NCBI GenBank assembly: GCA_947561585.1
Contig: CANNZV010000256.1
Coordinates: 62,001-126,000, forward strand
DNA: 64,000 nt
Reading direction: 5' to 3'
Source of the DNA: Caprella mutica
Taxonomy: Eukaryota > Arthropoda > Malacostraca > Amphipoda > Caprellidae
The notes under the pieces are model-generated. The model saw only the letters and a list, made by a program, of their open reading frames with translations, was not told the DNA's origin and ran no database searches. The translations under genes were made by a program, and so were the position numbers. Below are positions 1 to 12,181 of this stretch, piece after piece; the stretch's first letter is position 1; every line of letters begins with the position of its first letter.

Positions 1-39
1 GATTTTTTTTGCTTTCCGTTTGACTATATGTATATTTTC

Positions 40-165
40 TTTAGTCTACCATGAAAGGCCATCCGTTTTAGAAAACTGATTCATGTTAGACTTAAGAAAA
101 TATGTCGACTATTCGTGGTAATTCTCTTACTCTTGTCGCTACATTAACTAAATAGGAGTCCACTG
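40..165. repeat. Diverged copy of a dispersed hairpin-type repeat
   Basis: This stretch shares the core GTTTTAGAAAACTGAT and the trailing TAATTCyCTTACTC with the better preserved copy near 40,166-40,320. There the core sits in the loop of an inverted repeat ending in TAGTGAACAA. The arms here are too diverged to draw. A related fragment, TAGTTCACTATATAGAGAG, occurs near 12,580. The rest of 1-960 shows no gene. Confidence 0.4.
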
Positions 166-974
166 TAGAAGATTTCCACGGATTAACGAAATTTATTTTT
201 CAGAGAATCCATAATCATTTGGTCTATTAATTACCAGATTACCTATATTTATTTCCTCATAATTTTACTTAAAAGAAGTTAAATTTTTTCTATAATCAGC
301 ATAATAATAAGAGGCGGTATCAGATTTACCAATCACAGTCGATTTTCCTAATTAACCTTCATAGCAATCCACTTCAACTTGTTGTTCCAGCAATATTTAT
401 TTGTTTGGATTTAATCAGAGTGCTTCTGAATAATTCAGCAGGACTTAACAAACATTGATTACTTAGTTTGGGTAATTTGAATCTAACAAAATAATTAATT
501 CAATTGCTGCAGCGATTAAGAGCTTCGTTATTATTATAGTATTGGTTGTGAAATGATTAAAATTCAGTTCATATTAATTAATTTGTTAAATAATTGTCCC
601 GAAGCCCCAAGAACGCAATATATTCAATTTATGTTAGAGTAGTATTATGGTTTCTACAAGCACGTTTGATATGTTATATATTTTAAGATACTAATGTGAA
701 TACTGACATGACCTTCCAATTTATAATTTTCAATTATCAGCTGAATTTTCAGTACTCAATTCATTGGTATAAGACTTCTCTACTGATATGTTTTTATATT
801 GAGCAATGTATTAATTTTCGTATTCATATAATCAAGGGCAATTCGATTTTTTTTCTCTAGTGACCTAAAAACAACCGTAATCGTATACTCTTTTAGAAAT
901 TTCAATTACACTTCATCCTAGATTCGATATCAATTTTCGTTTTTGAATGAATGAATCCCACAATAGGATAAAAG

Positions 975-2353
975 CGTGGCCGGTAAATTCCACCGCGGAA
1001 AGTTACCCGCGGAAACTTCCACCAGGAAGATTCCACCGGCGTTAAATGCAAGATGTGGAAAATTACACCGCGGAAGATTCCAACATTTTGAAAAAAATAT
1101 ACAAATAAACAGTATAAATAAACAGTTTGTTTTTAAATGTATTTCTAAGTCTAGGTAATTGATAATTATAAATGAACAAATCTTCCTTTTAAATATAAAA
1201 CAATTAATAATCCATCATATGGGCATTAAATATTTAATAAAAAATGGTTAATAGTGATAGACTATGACGCTGGTATTGGAACACCAACCTGTGGCAACAC
1301 TGATAAATTTATCTTTTTGAATCTGTCAACAGAAACATTAAAGCTCAGATTTTAATATTTGATACAAAAATATATTTTGTTAGGTTTCATTATTGAAAAT
1401 ATTAATAGTAAGCAGCAATAAGACCAGCATGTTTTTAATGTCTATTTCTTTAGAGTCAATTTAAATCAGAGACCTGCTGAACCGAATTTATATTAAGATG
1501 TTGCATATCAAAAAAAACTCTGTATGTGTTATGATTTATATATCATATGTGAGTTTAGAAGTTATGATTTTTATTCGTGTGTCTGTGGTTTCAGGTCGAA
1601 GCCAGTTTAATGTACCGCAATTTACCTGCTTAACTCTATGTTCAAAATTTAGTGGAAACGCATTATATTTAAACTTTATTTTGTAATAGTTTCAAAAGAG
1701 ATTATTAAACAGTTACAGAAAGTTTCAGTTTTGTATTTTTTTTTTATATTAAAATATATCGATACTAATTAAATATTTTATTTCAGTACGTGTCAAATTT
1801 ATTTTTTAATTCCACTTTTTATCGTCGCTGATTCAAATTGAAATGTATATTGGTACATTTAAAAACTTGGGTGATAGTAGATAATATATATAAAATAGAA
1901 TTTATGTTACAAACATAATAGTACCATGAATTTCAGTTTCATCATATATATACTATGTTTAAAGGATAATCAAAAGGAATCTAAATTGGTGGTCACTGGG
2001 GCAGTGGAACTTTATTGTTGAATTCCCACGATTTAAATTTTATTAAAAATTTAATTGATTCATATTTAAAAGATCGTTTGATCTGTCTATTATTTCGTAT
2101 GTTCGACTTAGCTTATATCGTAGTTCCTGACTCAACATAACATATCCTTTTTCTAACTAATGAAAAGTTTTTCGGTTACCACAAATTTTTTTATTTATCT
2201 TAAATCAGTTAAAATATTAAATGTTATACCTTCTGTAAATGAAAGCCAATATTATGCGGTGGAATCTTCCGTGGTGGAACTTACCAGCGGTGGAACTTAC
2301 AAAGTGGAACTTTCCGTGATGGAATTTTCCGCGGGGGTACTTACCTAGAACCA
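975..2353. mobile_element. Foldback-type DNA element 1 with tandem-unit inverted ends
   Basis: The left end (about 975-1095) consists of 15-bp units of the type GGAAGATTCCACCGC. The right end (about 2260-2353) carries the same units in inverted orientation and finishes in CCTAGAACCA. An 8-bp direct duplication GATAAAAG flanks the element (967-974 and 2354-2361). The AT-rich interior has no convincing coding sequence, so this is a non-autonomous copy. Compare the elements at 22498, 52333 and 58292. Confidence 0.75.
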
Positions 2354-2645
2354 GATAAAAGATGTAGTCTGTACAGTGTACAAGCTTTACGCCCCGATAT
2401 TTTCATTCTCTAAAGCCCCATCAAGAATCTAATATCTCCAACAAAAATCAAATCATTTCTCATTAGAAAACCAAACACCTTTGACAAAAACCTTGAACAG
2501 TTTACATCATTTATCCATTTTGTTGAAATCATCGATTCATTTTCTTTGAATTTTCATATGTTATATACGTTGATTGATTCGTCAAATGATCAATTTTATT
2601 CTTCATACCCACTGTTGAGCAGAGTTTCGATAATGTGTATTGTCA

Positions 2646-2679
2646 CTCGAAGTTAGCAATGATAGTTGCTAACTTCGAG
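2646..2679. repeat. Perfect 14-bp hairpin
   Basis: CTCGAAGTTAGCAA is followed by a 6-base loop (TGATAG) and then its exact reverse complement. It lies about 70 bp upstream of the 2752 exon. Its function is unknown; it could be a small MITE remnant or an RNA hairpin in the pre-mRNA. Confidence 0.7.
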
Positions 2680-2751
2680 CTATATAGTTCTTTACCTGAC
2701 TTTCACTCGACCATTCAAGAGAATTAACAACTTTGACTTTATCACTTGCAG

Positions 2752-2838
2752 AGTTTCAAAGAACCGACTCACTACCGAGCACCTTCCACTAGCTTTCTAA
2801 TTGAAGACTCTGGACTCACTCAGCAACAACAATCAGAG
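2752..2838 (+). CDS. Unrecognised gene, first visible exon (87 nt)
   Basis: The acceptor is ATCACTTGCAG and the donor is GAG|GTTAGG. Frame 0 is open for 29 codons and includes a CAG/CAA run (TQQQQSE) at the end. It joins in phase 0 to 3405. Confidence 0.5.
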
Positions 2839-5800
2839 GTTAGGTGACTGAAGACGATATAATCAAAATGAAGCAAAATAATGATGGACGAATGATTGAC
2901 TTAGTTTTAAGTTAGAATTATTTATGGGGAAACATAAATTACTAATTGCTAATCAAATTTGCTTCGTCTGGAATGATTAATTTCTTGGCATTGCTGAAAA
3001 AAAATTAGATTGAATTACATTTTTAAAACTTAATTTCAATATATCATCAGAAATGAATTTTATAGGAATTTACATTTTCTTACTATCATCTTATCAAAAT
3101 CAAATATATCTGTTGTTCACCTATTATAAATTAAATTACAAATGATTTATTAATTATTATAAACTATATAAATATTTGGTCTCTTCGTAGTTCCATCATA
3201 ACAAAAGGCTTCTTGATTTTGTGATGCTTTTCTTTCAGGCTTTATCTATAGTGTATCTAACTTTCATATAATATTCACTTAGTTAAACTGAGTGAAATAA
3301 AATTATGTCAATCTAAAGACTTTTATAGATAATCAAGAACTCAAAAAATATTGCATTTATTATCAGTAGTTGACTTTTAACATTTATATTATCTCTTATT
3401 TCAGGTTGGTCAGAATTTAAGAGTTGTTCCTGATGAAAGTAAGGAATCAGATGAAGTAACAGTGCATCCTTTCTTCAGTATAGTAAGTGATATATATCGT
3501 AAATAAATGCAATATCTGTATACCTTCATATAGAGAGAAAGATATAATATAACAGAAGTTAATAGACACCAAGAAAAACAGTTTATTGCTTTAAACAAGA
3601 AATTTACAAAAACTAAAGAAAAAATTAATAATCACAAATTTAATAACTAATATTTAGTTGACACTCCCTTTGCATTTTTTAGTGCAAGGACCCTCCTAGG
3701 CCTTCCAGAGATTAATTTCCTAATATCATCTTTAGAAATTTCTTTCCATGACTCACGCAGTAATCCTAGAAGTTCAGTTTTATTAGATGGTTTTCTTTTC
3801 TTTTTGCGTAGGCTCCGGTATAACGTACCCCACAGGTGTTCTATGGGGTTCATATCTGGAGACTGACTTGGCGCCACATGGGAGTTTTTTATCCCATTCT
3901 CGCTCAACCAAAGTTGGTTTGCTCTTGCGGTGTGACAGGGAGCCTCCACATCTTCTATAAATAGTGTATTATCTTCGTTCATTTGACCAATCGAGAATAT
4001 TGGAAGAAGCCCTTCCTGCAATATTGAAACATATTTGGGTGAATTGATGTTTCCTTCGCACTCAACTAGTGCCGAGCGACCATCACTCCATATTGCACCC
4101 CAGATCATTACAGAAAATCCCCGTGTTTCACCGTTTGTAGCAGGCTTTTCAAGTCAAACTCTTGATTAGGTAACCTCCACAGTCCACACCCATACTCTAC
4201 CACTGTCCGAAAATAATGCAAATCTTGACTCATCAGAGAAAACGACACTTGTCCAAAAGGTCAGAGGCCTCGGTATCATCTCACGAGCCCAAGCATTTCT
4301 GCGCTTGATATTGGGTAGGCGAAGAAAAGGTTTCCATCTAACAGCTCTACCATAGTAGCCCAGTTGGTGAAGATACCTGACAGCTGTTCTGAGACTTACA
4401 CCAGCTTCTGTTGCTACGTCAGAAGCATTGCAACGTTTATCCTTCTCAACATTTCTTTTCACAAGTTGCAAGATTCTTTCAGAAGGCTTGGGTTGACCTG
4501 GACGAGGTTTAATGCACTTTTTGCACGATCACTCTATTAACAGTAGACAAGAGTATCGAAAGATTCTCAGCTATTTTTCGCTGACTGAGACCACCTTCAA
4601 TTTGACCTGCGATTCGTCCTCTCAGAAATTCCGACAGTTCTGTGGCTCCCTTGGTTCGTGGCAACAGTTAGTCAATACAGTGTTATCCACTTTATCTAAG
4701 TTAATTTAACAGTATAGTAACCTGAGAATAAACAAGCATGAATGTAAAATAGAAATAAAAATTGTCTTGGTGTCTATTTACTTCTGTCATGTCTCTGTAT
4801 AATATATTTAACATGTAGTTTTACAATAGTACTTAACAATATATTCATACAATGATCATGTGTTTCTAAGACATTTTCCATTTATTTTTAGATAGGCTTC
4901 TAACATTTCGATTTAACTGCAATGAAAAACAACATGCATATTTTAAATAAAAAATAGAAATACAAACATTACAGTTTACATAGCATTTAAAAGTAAATAG
5001 GTTTTCCTAATCCATTTCAATTACTACCACAATTAATATATTTCTTTTATAAACACGGAACTAAAAAGAAAATATATTTTTTCATTATTATAAATAAATA
5101 TTATTGTATGTTTTGAATTCATCGAAATTGGGTCAGAAAACTTAAGATGTTACCGATTAAATATTATTTTTCAAGCATTTATGATTATGTGCTATTAATC
5201 TTTTTAATTCCCTCACCAGTTGTATATCCCTATACAAAGTATATGTACCTATATCGCTTTTAATATATTAAATATTAATTTAAACTAATGTTATTTTAAT
5301 CGTCATTTTTTTAATAGAAACTTGAATAATTAAGGTATGTTTAAAATATCCATAGAAATATTTGGTATGTCAATTTTTTTCTTCAATTCAATCATGTGAA
5401 TAAACATTCAAAATACCTTCAGTCATTCTGCACCAGCTTACCAAAAAATTCGTGTTATATTCATTAATTTTTGTCTATAATAACTAGTTAATATCTTTTA
5501 CTTTTCCTAATTAAAATGGTTACAGATCTGGCACTAATGCGTCTCTTGAACGTACTCTATACTATAATTCATGTAACTTTTTTTTTCATATTAGGTTAAA
5601 TTATCTAAAGCATTCTCGTTAAAACTTTTTGGGAGAACAAAGCAAATGAGGTAAAATCTGTTCATACTTGTCTATAAGGTCTCTTTTGTAGGACACATTT
5701 TCCTCAATCACAAGGAATGAATATATGTATCTAGGACATATTTTGGAGAATATAAATTATAAATTTTAAACTTTAGTTCTTATTATTTGATCTTCAGTTC

Positions 5801-8800
5801 TTATTATTTGAACTTCAGTTCTTATTATTTGAACTTCAGTTCTTATTATTTGAACTTCAGTTCTTATTATTTGAATTTCAGTTTTTATTATTTGAATTTC
5901 AGTTCTTATTATTTGAACTTCAGTTCTTATTATTTGAATTTCAGTTTTTATTATTTGAACTTCAGTTCTTATTATTTGAACTTCAGTTCTTATTATTTGA
6001 TCTTCAGTTTTTATTATTTGAACTTCAGTTCTTATTATTTGAACTTCAGTTCTTATTATTTGATCTTCAGTTCTTATTATTTGAACTTCAGTTCTTATTA
6101 TTGGAACTTCAGTTCATATTATTGGAACTTAAGTGCTCATTATTTGAACTTCAGTTCTTATTATTTGAACTTCAGTTCTTATTATTGGAACTTTTCTTCT
6201 TATTATTTGAATTTCAGTTTTTATTATTTGAACTTCAGTTCTTATTATTCGAACTTCAGTTCTTATTATTTGAACTTCAGTTCTTATTATTTGAACTTCA
6301 GTTCTTATTATTTGAACTTCAGTTCTTATTATTTGAACTTCAGTTCTTATTATTCGAACTTTAGTTCTTATTATTTGAACTTCAGTTCTTATTATTTGAA
6401 CTTCAGTTCTTATTATTTGAACTTCAGTTCTTATTATTTGAACTTCAGTTCTTATTATTCGAACTTCAGTTCATATTATTGGAACTTAAGTGCTCATTAT
6501 TTGAACTTCAGTTCTTATTATTTGAACTTCAGTTCTTATTATTTGAACTTCAGTTCTTATTATTTGAACTTCAGTTCTTATTATTTGAACTTCAGTTCTT
6601 ATTATTTGAACTTCAGTTCTTATTATTCGAACTTCAGTTCATATTATTGGAACTTAAGTGCTCATTATTTGAACTTCAGTTCTTATTATTTGAACTTCAG
6701 TTCTTATTATTTGAACTTCAGTTCTTATTATTTGAACTTCAGTTCTTATTATTCGAACTTCAGTTCATATTATTGGAACTTAAGTGCTCATTATTTGAAC
6801 TTCAGTTTTTATTATTTGAACTTCAGTTCTTATTATTTGAACTTCAGTTCTTATTATTTGAACTTCAGTTCTTATTATTTGATCTTCAGTTCTTATTATT
6901 TGAACTTCAGTTCTTATTATTGGAACTTCAGTTCATATTATTGGAACTTAGGTGCTCATTATTTGAACTTCAGTTCTTATTATTTGAACTTCAGTTCTTA
7001 TTATTTGAACTTCAGTTCTTATTATTTGAACTTCAGTTCTTATTATTTGAACTTCAGTTCTTATTATTTGAACTTCAGTTCTTATTATTCGAACTTCAGT
7101 TCATATTATTGGAACTTAAGTGCTCATTATTTGAACTTCAGTTCTTATTATTTGAACTTCAGTTCTTATTATTTGAACTTCAGTTCTTATTATTTGAACT
7201 TCAGTTCTTATTATTCGAACTTCAGTTCATATTATTGGAACTTAAGTGCTCATTATTTGAACTTCAGTTCTTATTATTTGAACTTCAGTTCTTATTATTT
7301 GAACTTCAGTTCTTATTATTTGAACTTCAGTTCTTATTATTTGAACTTCAGTTCTTATTATTTGAACTTCAGTTCTTATTATTCGAACTTCAGTTCATAT
7401 TATTGGAACTTAAGTGCTCATTATTTGAACTTCAGTTCTTATTATTTGAACTTCAGTTCTTATTATTTGAACTTCAGTTCTTATTATTTGAACTTCAGTT
7501 CTTATTATTCAAACTTCAGTTCATATTATTGGAACTTAAGTGCTCATTATTTGAACTTCAGTTTTTATTATTTGAACTTCAGTTCTTATTATTTGAACTT
7601 CAGTTCTTATTATTTGAACTTCAGTTCTTATTATTTGATCTTCAGTTCTTATTATTTGAACTTCAGTTCTTATTATTGGAACTTCAGTTCATATTATTGG
7701 AACTTAGGTGCTCATTATTTGAACTTCAGTTCTTATTATTTGAACTTCAGTTCTTATTATTTGAACTTCAGTTCTTATTATTGGAACTTTACTTCTTATT
7801 ATTTGAATTTCAGTTTTATTATTTGAACTTCAGTTCTTATTATTTGAACTTCAGTTCTTATTATTCGAACTTCAGTTCTTATTATTTGAACTTCAGTTCT
7901 TATTATTTGAACTTCAGTTCTTATTATTCGAACTTCAGTTCTTATTATTTGAACTTCAGTTCTTATTATTCGAACTTCAGTTCTTATTATTCGAACTTCA
8001 GTTCTTATTATTTGAACTTCAATTCTTATTATTCGAACTTCAGTTCTTATTATTTGAACTTCAGTTCTCTTCATTTGAACTTCAGTTCTGATTATTTGAA
8101 CTTCAGTTCTGATTATTCGAACTTCAGTTCTGATTATTTGAACTTCAGTTCTTATTATATGAACTTCAGTTCTTAATATTTGCCCTTTACTTCTTATTAT
8201 ATGAATTTCATTTTGTGATTTATTTTTTCAGAGACAAAATCCCGCCAAGCGTAGACGGTCCTCCCAGAAAAAAGGCTCTGACGTTCAAGCTTCAGGACGT
8301 CACAAAGTGAGTGATGAACTTAGAATAAAAGACTGCATATTAATCATCCTCCCGAAAGCTTTTCAGTACTCCTGCTTTTTCTTCCCAAAATGTTAGAGTT
8401 ACTCTAATCTGGAAAAATATTTTTCTTCTCTCGCTAATTCATCTTAATTGCCATTCATGCTCTTGGACAAATTCCAACTTTTTTCTTTCCATTGGACTTC
8501 AGAGTCTCTAGGAATTCTAAATGTTCAGGATTTCGGCAATAATTTCATTAAATCTAATTCATTGTAATATCGTGGCTGTTTGTTTTGTATCTCCATTTAA
8601 TTCCATTTCATTCATCATTATTTTTCTCATTTGATAAATGTGAGTAATTATAATTCTGTTAACTTTAATGTGGACTACTCTGTGAATATACATTACAGCT
8701 CTCTATAACCAACTGTCATGGTTACTTATTAACTAAAACGAATTTATAAGTTTTCATATCTCGTATTTAGCTGAACTATTTTTGTTCTTCTAATTTCAAT

Positions 8801-11717
8801 TGGTATAAATCTGAGAATATATGCAAAGTGGGTTCAAAATCATAGAGTTATGATAAACTACACGAGAGAGAGAGGTAGTGTCGCATCGATTGCAGGACGA
8901 TGAAAACCTTATTTTTTTCAGTTATATATCATTACTCGAATGAAATGACGCCAGATTGCCAGTTAACCCTTTACGACCGGAATTAATTTTCAAAAGTTGA
9001 AATTTATAAACTTTGAACTTGTCTAGTTAGTAGCCAATAAAAAGTTAATATATGAACTAACTTTAATTAGTTTTGAAATTTCCTAATTTTTTTTTTGCAT
9101 GTGACGCGATAGTCACATTTGTCACTAGGCTCCACACATTCAATTTATCTCCCCAAAATAAGGAATTAACCGTCCTGCTAAACGCGATATAATTTTGGCC
9201 ACTGGCTCACCACTGGTTTAATATTAATCAATAATTCGATTCTATTTAGAAACCGGACAAAAAGTGGCTGGTGCGACCATATTTCGAAAATATGAAGAAT
9301 CAGTTTTTTGTTTTTCGAACAATATAACTATAGAAATACAAACTCACACTCCACCACGGTATTGTAAATCTAATTATCGCGCATATTCAGCTTCGTTTGT
9401 CCAATGATTTGCCATAAGTACGAATGGATCCCTAACGGCCGATAATTACCATGAGTCATAATTAGTGCGATAGAAGAACCTTCCAGATTATTCCAAATTT
9501 ACGACCACTTGAACCGCTATAAATTCACACGGAATTAATGACTCCTTAGTTTCTGGAGGAGAAAACAACCCTGAAGATTGATTAGGCAATCACTGCTATG
9601 GTTTCCCAACAAATTATTCCAGAAACATAATTAGTAAATGTTCTTTAATCATTATAAATGGTTATTTTCCTCTAACTATCGCTTTGAAGGCTATAAATTG
9701 GGCTGAATTGCCTACTCAGGGAGACTTTTAACTGAATCTCTAATTTCTCCAGGTACGCTCTATTAACGACTGTAGTATTTAATTTAAAAAAGTTTATGTA
9801 TTCGGAGTTGGACAATTCGAATATATTTCATTTTGAAAAACAAAATTGTTTTTGAAATAAAAATCAATATTTTCTGAATCTCAGAAAAAAAATGAAAGGA
9901 ATAGTATTTGGGAGATATTTAATCAGTTAAGTGTTGATAAATACCAATACTACTTTATAATATCAATTATTGGAAGTAATGAACATCGTTAATTAATTTT
10001 CATCAATATCTGTGATTGAGTTACGTTTCAATTCATTAAAATATTGTATATGTGTATATGGTGAATTTTAGGAAAATTTCAATATTATTGCTATAATCTT
10101 CCATAATGGAAAATTTCACTACGATATTCAGGTTTGCACTAATTTGTTCATTTTGTGGGCGATTGTAGTTCTCATAATGACTTAATCTCTTCTTATTGAT
10201 ACTTTATCTAGAGTTCTGTTTTAATTTTGAAACAACTGTTAGAACTCTAACTATTTTATTCGAAACCTGAAATATGTCCTTCGTTTAGTTATCCCCATTT
10301 TTCACTATTAGTTTAACAATAGTCATGAATTGTAATGAAAGCTTCTATTGAAAATCAATGACTCTTTCATTATTTAGAATTACTGTGTTTCGGTAATAAT
10401 TGAGCAGGTGATTTGACTGGTATTTTATATTTGAATGCATTCTACTGTGATTTAACTCAGTTTCAATAGAGTTTTAATTATTTCAATAACTAAACAGTAA
10501 ACAAAGTGCATTATTTTTGTTTATATAATATTTACTAATGTACGTAATTCAAAACAAAGATATTTTCCATGCTTTTATGTATACGAGGTTAAAGTCTACC
10601 AATACACATAAATATATAAAACACTGTTTAGCAAATTATTTTGAATGCGATTGCTTCAATAATTCATGGATATTTAAAACACAGAATGAATTTACTCGTT
10701 TTCACTTATTGATGTACATTTTCATGAAATTGCTTTTACTGAAATACTAAATCAGCAAACTGTACGGCATAGGAAGTGACATATATAGTTTATTATGAAT
10801 AGGTAGTAAAGAATTTCAAGGCAAAAGTGGTCAGTAAGTTGACAATTATGAACCTTTTAGAGGAACTCAATTCATAAGCTGTCAACTAGTAAAAATTTAG
10901 GACTAGTATGGTTCTTAACACAATCAATTAGTGAATAGTAATTCAATATTTCAATACTACCATTGCAAGTAAATCATTATCCGGATGAATATGTTAGAAA
11001 TGTAAAATATACCATTGACTAACATCTCTTCTAATTCTAATCATTTTTGACTTCCCATTATTCACTCATGTTTATTTTCCATTACAGAGAGAAGCAAATC
11101 CAGTCAACTCCATTGAAGTAATTTCCAGACGTTTAAATACAGAGAAGTACGCAATTGGGACGAAACTTATAAGTTCTACATTCTTGAGGACACTCACTAA
11201 AACTGTTCCCAAAACAATTGTCTCATCTATTGAGAGGATTTCCTCGAGTCTCTATGGGCCGTCCTACAGCACCATTACAAGTACGAGTATTCTCTGCTTA
11301 CCGACCAAGAGGAGCGATGCCATACTCTTAGAAGATTCTAGAGATTTTAGTTCAGAGGAATATAGGACACCTCCCCTTCCATTTATTCTGGGTAAACCCG
11401 CAGCAAAAGCAAAATCTAATCACCCGCCATTCAAGCCTTCCTCCGGGTTCCGAACTAATCCATACATGTACAGAACTTGGGTCGGGACCCAGGGAACTAA
11501 TGAAGGTGGTGTCAGTGTTTTAGCTGGAGACAGTAGCAACGAATTACCACAGAAATTTATCTTGCTTCAACATTTATGGCCAAAAAGTTTCATTTTGGGA
11601 AGTGGTGGCCGCGATTCAAATGGAAAACAGCATCACATAAAATTATCTCCAATAGAAGAGGAAGACAGCTTCGAAAAGATTGCAGTGAATGGGGGATTGC
11701 AGCTTGACATTCAGTAG
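2752..11717 (+). CDS. Unrecognised protein, C-terminal part (four exons, 5' end outside or unseen)
   Basis: Four exons join as 2752..2838, 3405..3482, 8232..8306 and 11088..11717. All begin and end in phase 0, are bounded by AG/GT and stay open in one frame, giving 289 residues and a TAG stop. I do not recognise the product. The sequence is Ser/Thr-rich and hydrophilic, with no obvious membrane segment. A basic cluster ([14 protein letters not shown], visible residues 56-69) resembles a nuclear localisation signal. An acidic patch ([11 protein letters not shown]) lies near the C-terminus. No start codon or upstream exon was found in 1-2751, so the gene probably begins outside the window. The last exon is the most secure. 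The three small exons rest on splice sites and shared phase only. Intron 2 carries a Tc1-like element and a 2.4-kb minisatellite. Confidence 0.6.
3405..3482 (+). CDS. Unrecognised gene, second visible exon (78 nt)
   Basis: A pyrimidine-rich acceptor (ATCTCTTATTTCAG) and a strong donor (ATA|GTAAGT) bound 26 open codons that encode [19 protein letters not shown] and onwards. The Tc1-like element starts only 70 bp downstream. Confidence 0.55.
3552..4787 (-). mobile_element. Tc1/mariner-superfamily transposon, inactivated
   Basis: The ends are inverted repeats: ACAGAAGTTAATAGACACC on the left, and the reverse complement of ACAGAAGTAAATAGACACC on the right (one mismatch). The left flank is TA, the expected target site; the right flank is CA, probably a mutated TA. 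The element is 1236 bp, the usual length for an intact member of this superfamily. It carries one transposase reading frame on the minus strand, broken by frameshifts. It sits in an intron of the 2752-11717 gene, antisense to it. Confidence 0.85.
3647..4690 (-). pseudogene. Tc1-like transposase, frameshifted
   Basis: On the minus strand the N-terminal helix-turn-helix ([14 protein letters not shown]) is near 4560-4600 in one frame. The second HTH and first catalytic Asp (VVFSDESRF) are in 4166-4471. The block starting [11 protein letters not shown], with the second Asp ([12 protein letters not shown]) and the Glu ([11 protein letters not shown]), is in 3647-4108. At least three frame breaks separate these blocks: near 4490-4510, near 4165-4190 and near 4115. 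I count 36 residues between the second Asp and the Glu rather than the 34 of classic Tc1, which suggests a DD36E-type lineage. The enzyme cannot be made as it stands. Confidence 0.85.
4800..5770. other. AT-rich intron, nothing recognised
   Basis: This is intronic sequence between the Tc1-like element and the minisatellite. I see only short ORFs without splice support and simple A/T runs. Confidence 0.5.
5775..8215. repeat. Large minisatellite, 21-bp unit, about 115 copies, with higher-order structure
   Basis: The unit is CAGTTCTTATTATTTGAACT plus one T. Because 21 is divisible by three and the unit lacks stops, several frames stay open for hundreds of codons; these are not genes. A variant monomer pair reading ATTGGAACTTAAGTGCTCAT recurs at 6121, 6478, 6646, 6772, 6940, 7108, 7234, 7402, 7528 and 7696. 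The spacings are 357, 168, 126, 168, 168, 126, 168, 126 and 168 bp, all multiples of 21. The 6478-6940 block is repeated 756 bp later, including the TTAGGTG variant. Degenerate copies run to about 8215, only 17 bp before the next exon. Confidence 0.95.
8232..8306 (+). CDS. Unrecognised gene, third visible exon (75 nt)
   Basis: The acceptor is TTATTTTTTCAG and the donor is AAA|GTGAGT. The 25 codons start [17 protein letters not shown] and are strongly basic. The upstream minisatellite runs into this exon's acceptor region. Confidence 0.55.
8307..11087. other. Intron without recognised genes
   Basis: The sequence is mostly AT-rich and unstructured. The stretch about 9170-9760 has more even base composition, with homeodomain-like TAATTA cores and ATTATC GATA-type sites, as often seen in regulatory DNA. 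This is only an impression. Confidence 0.35.
11088..11717 (+). CDS. Unrecognised gene, terminal exon (210 codons including stop)
   Basis: The acceptor is TTTTCCATTACAG, followed by a 630-nt frame open to TAG at 11715-11717. Codon use and amino-acid mix look coding, in clear contrast to the surrounding AT-rich DNA. Segments such as [20 protein letters not shown] and [20 protein letters not shown] have no family I can name. The start choice is an acceptor rather than an ATG, because no suitable ATG opens the frame. Confidence 0.75.
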   Translation, partial: REANPVNSIEVISRRLNTEKYAIGTKLISSTFLRTLTKTVPKTIVSSIERISSSLYGPSYSTITSTSILCLPTKRSDAILLEDSRDFSSEEYRTPPLPFILGKPAAKAKSNHPPFKPSSGFRTNPYMYRTWVGTQGTNEGGVSVLAGDSSNELPQKFILLQHLWPKSFILGSGGRDSNGKQHHIKLSPIEEEDSFEKIAVNGGLQLDIQ

Positions 11718-11875
11718 AAAGGAACTTTATGCTCTACTTTCAGTACTGTAATGACCGATGTTAATAGTTTTTAATTTATCAATGGGCATTTCTAACGAAA
11801 TGAACTGAAATTTGAGGGGAACTTGTTTGAAATATATTAAAACATGTTTGGTATGAAAAATTGATTTGTAATGAT

Positions 11876-11881
11876 AATAAA
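11876..11881 (+). terminator. Candidate poly(A) signal AATAAA (proximal)
   Basis: It lies about 160 bp after the TAG stop of the upstream gene. A second AATAAA is at 12164-12169. Either could end the transcript. Confidence 0.45.
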
Positions 11882-12163
11882 CTATATTATGAATTAAAAA
11901 GTAGAGATAGATCCTAAGTTATTAATAATAAATTATGAAATTGCTGTAAAATATATGTATATGTATATATATTAATATCAATAGAAAATCTCGGTGAAAT
12001 TAATTTAACTATGTAGTTACCATATTTAAATTAGTATATTTAAGTCATTTCAACTCATTATTTATTCAATAGCTTGTTATTTATTCCTGATCAGTAATAT
12101 CCATTCGCTCTCTTATTTTGTATATTTATATATAACTGTAAATCTCTATCATATATCAATGAA

Positions 12164-12169
12164 AATAAA
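12164..12169 (+). terminator. Candidate poly(A) signal AATAAA (distal)
   Basis: It lies within AT-rich 3' flanking DNA about 450 bp beyond the stop. It is the alternative to the signal at 11876. Confidence 0.35.
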
Positions 12170-12181
12170 TATATTCTAATT

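Noticed and set aside
976..2348. Short frames at both ends of the first foldback element
   Set aside because: They lie in the tandem inverted arms and mirror each other.
4512..4709. 65-codon plus-strand frame
   Set aside because: Antisense shadow of the Tc1-like transposase N-terminus.
5787..8176. Open frames of 679 and 565 codons, and a 91-codon minus frame
   Set aside because: They are by-products of a 21-bp stop-free repeat; several frames are open at once and the translation is a monotonous 7-residue repeat.
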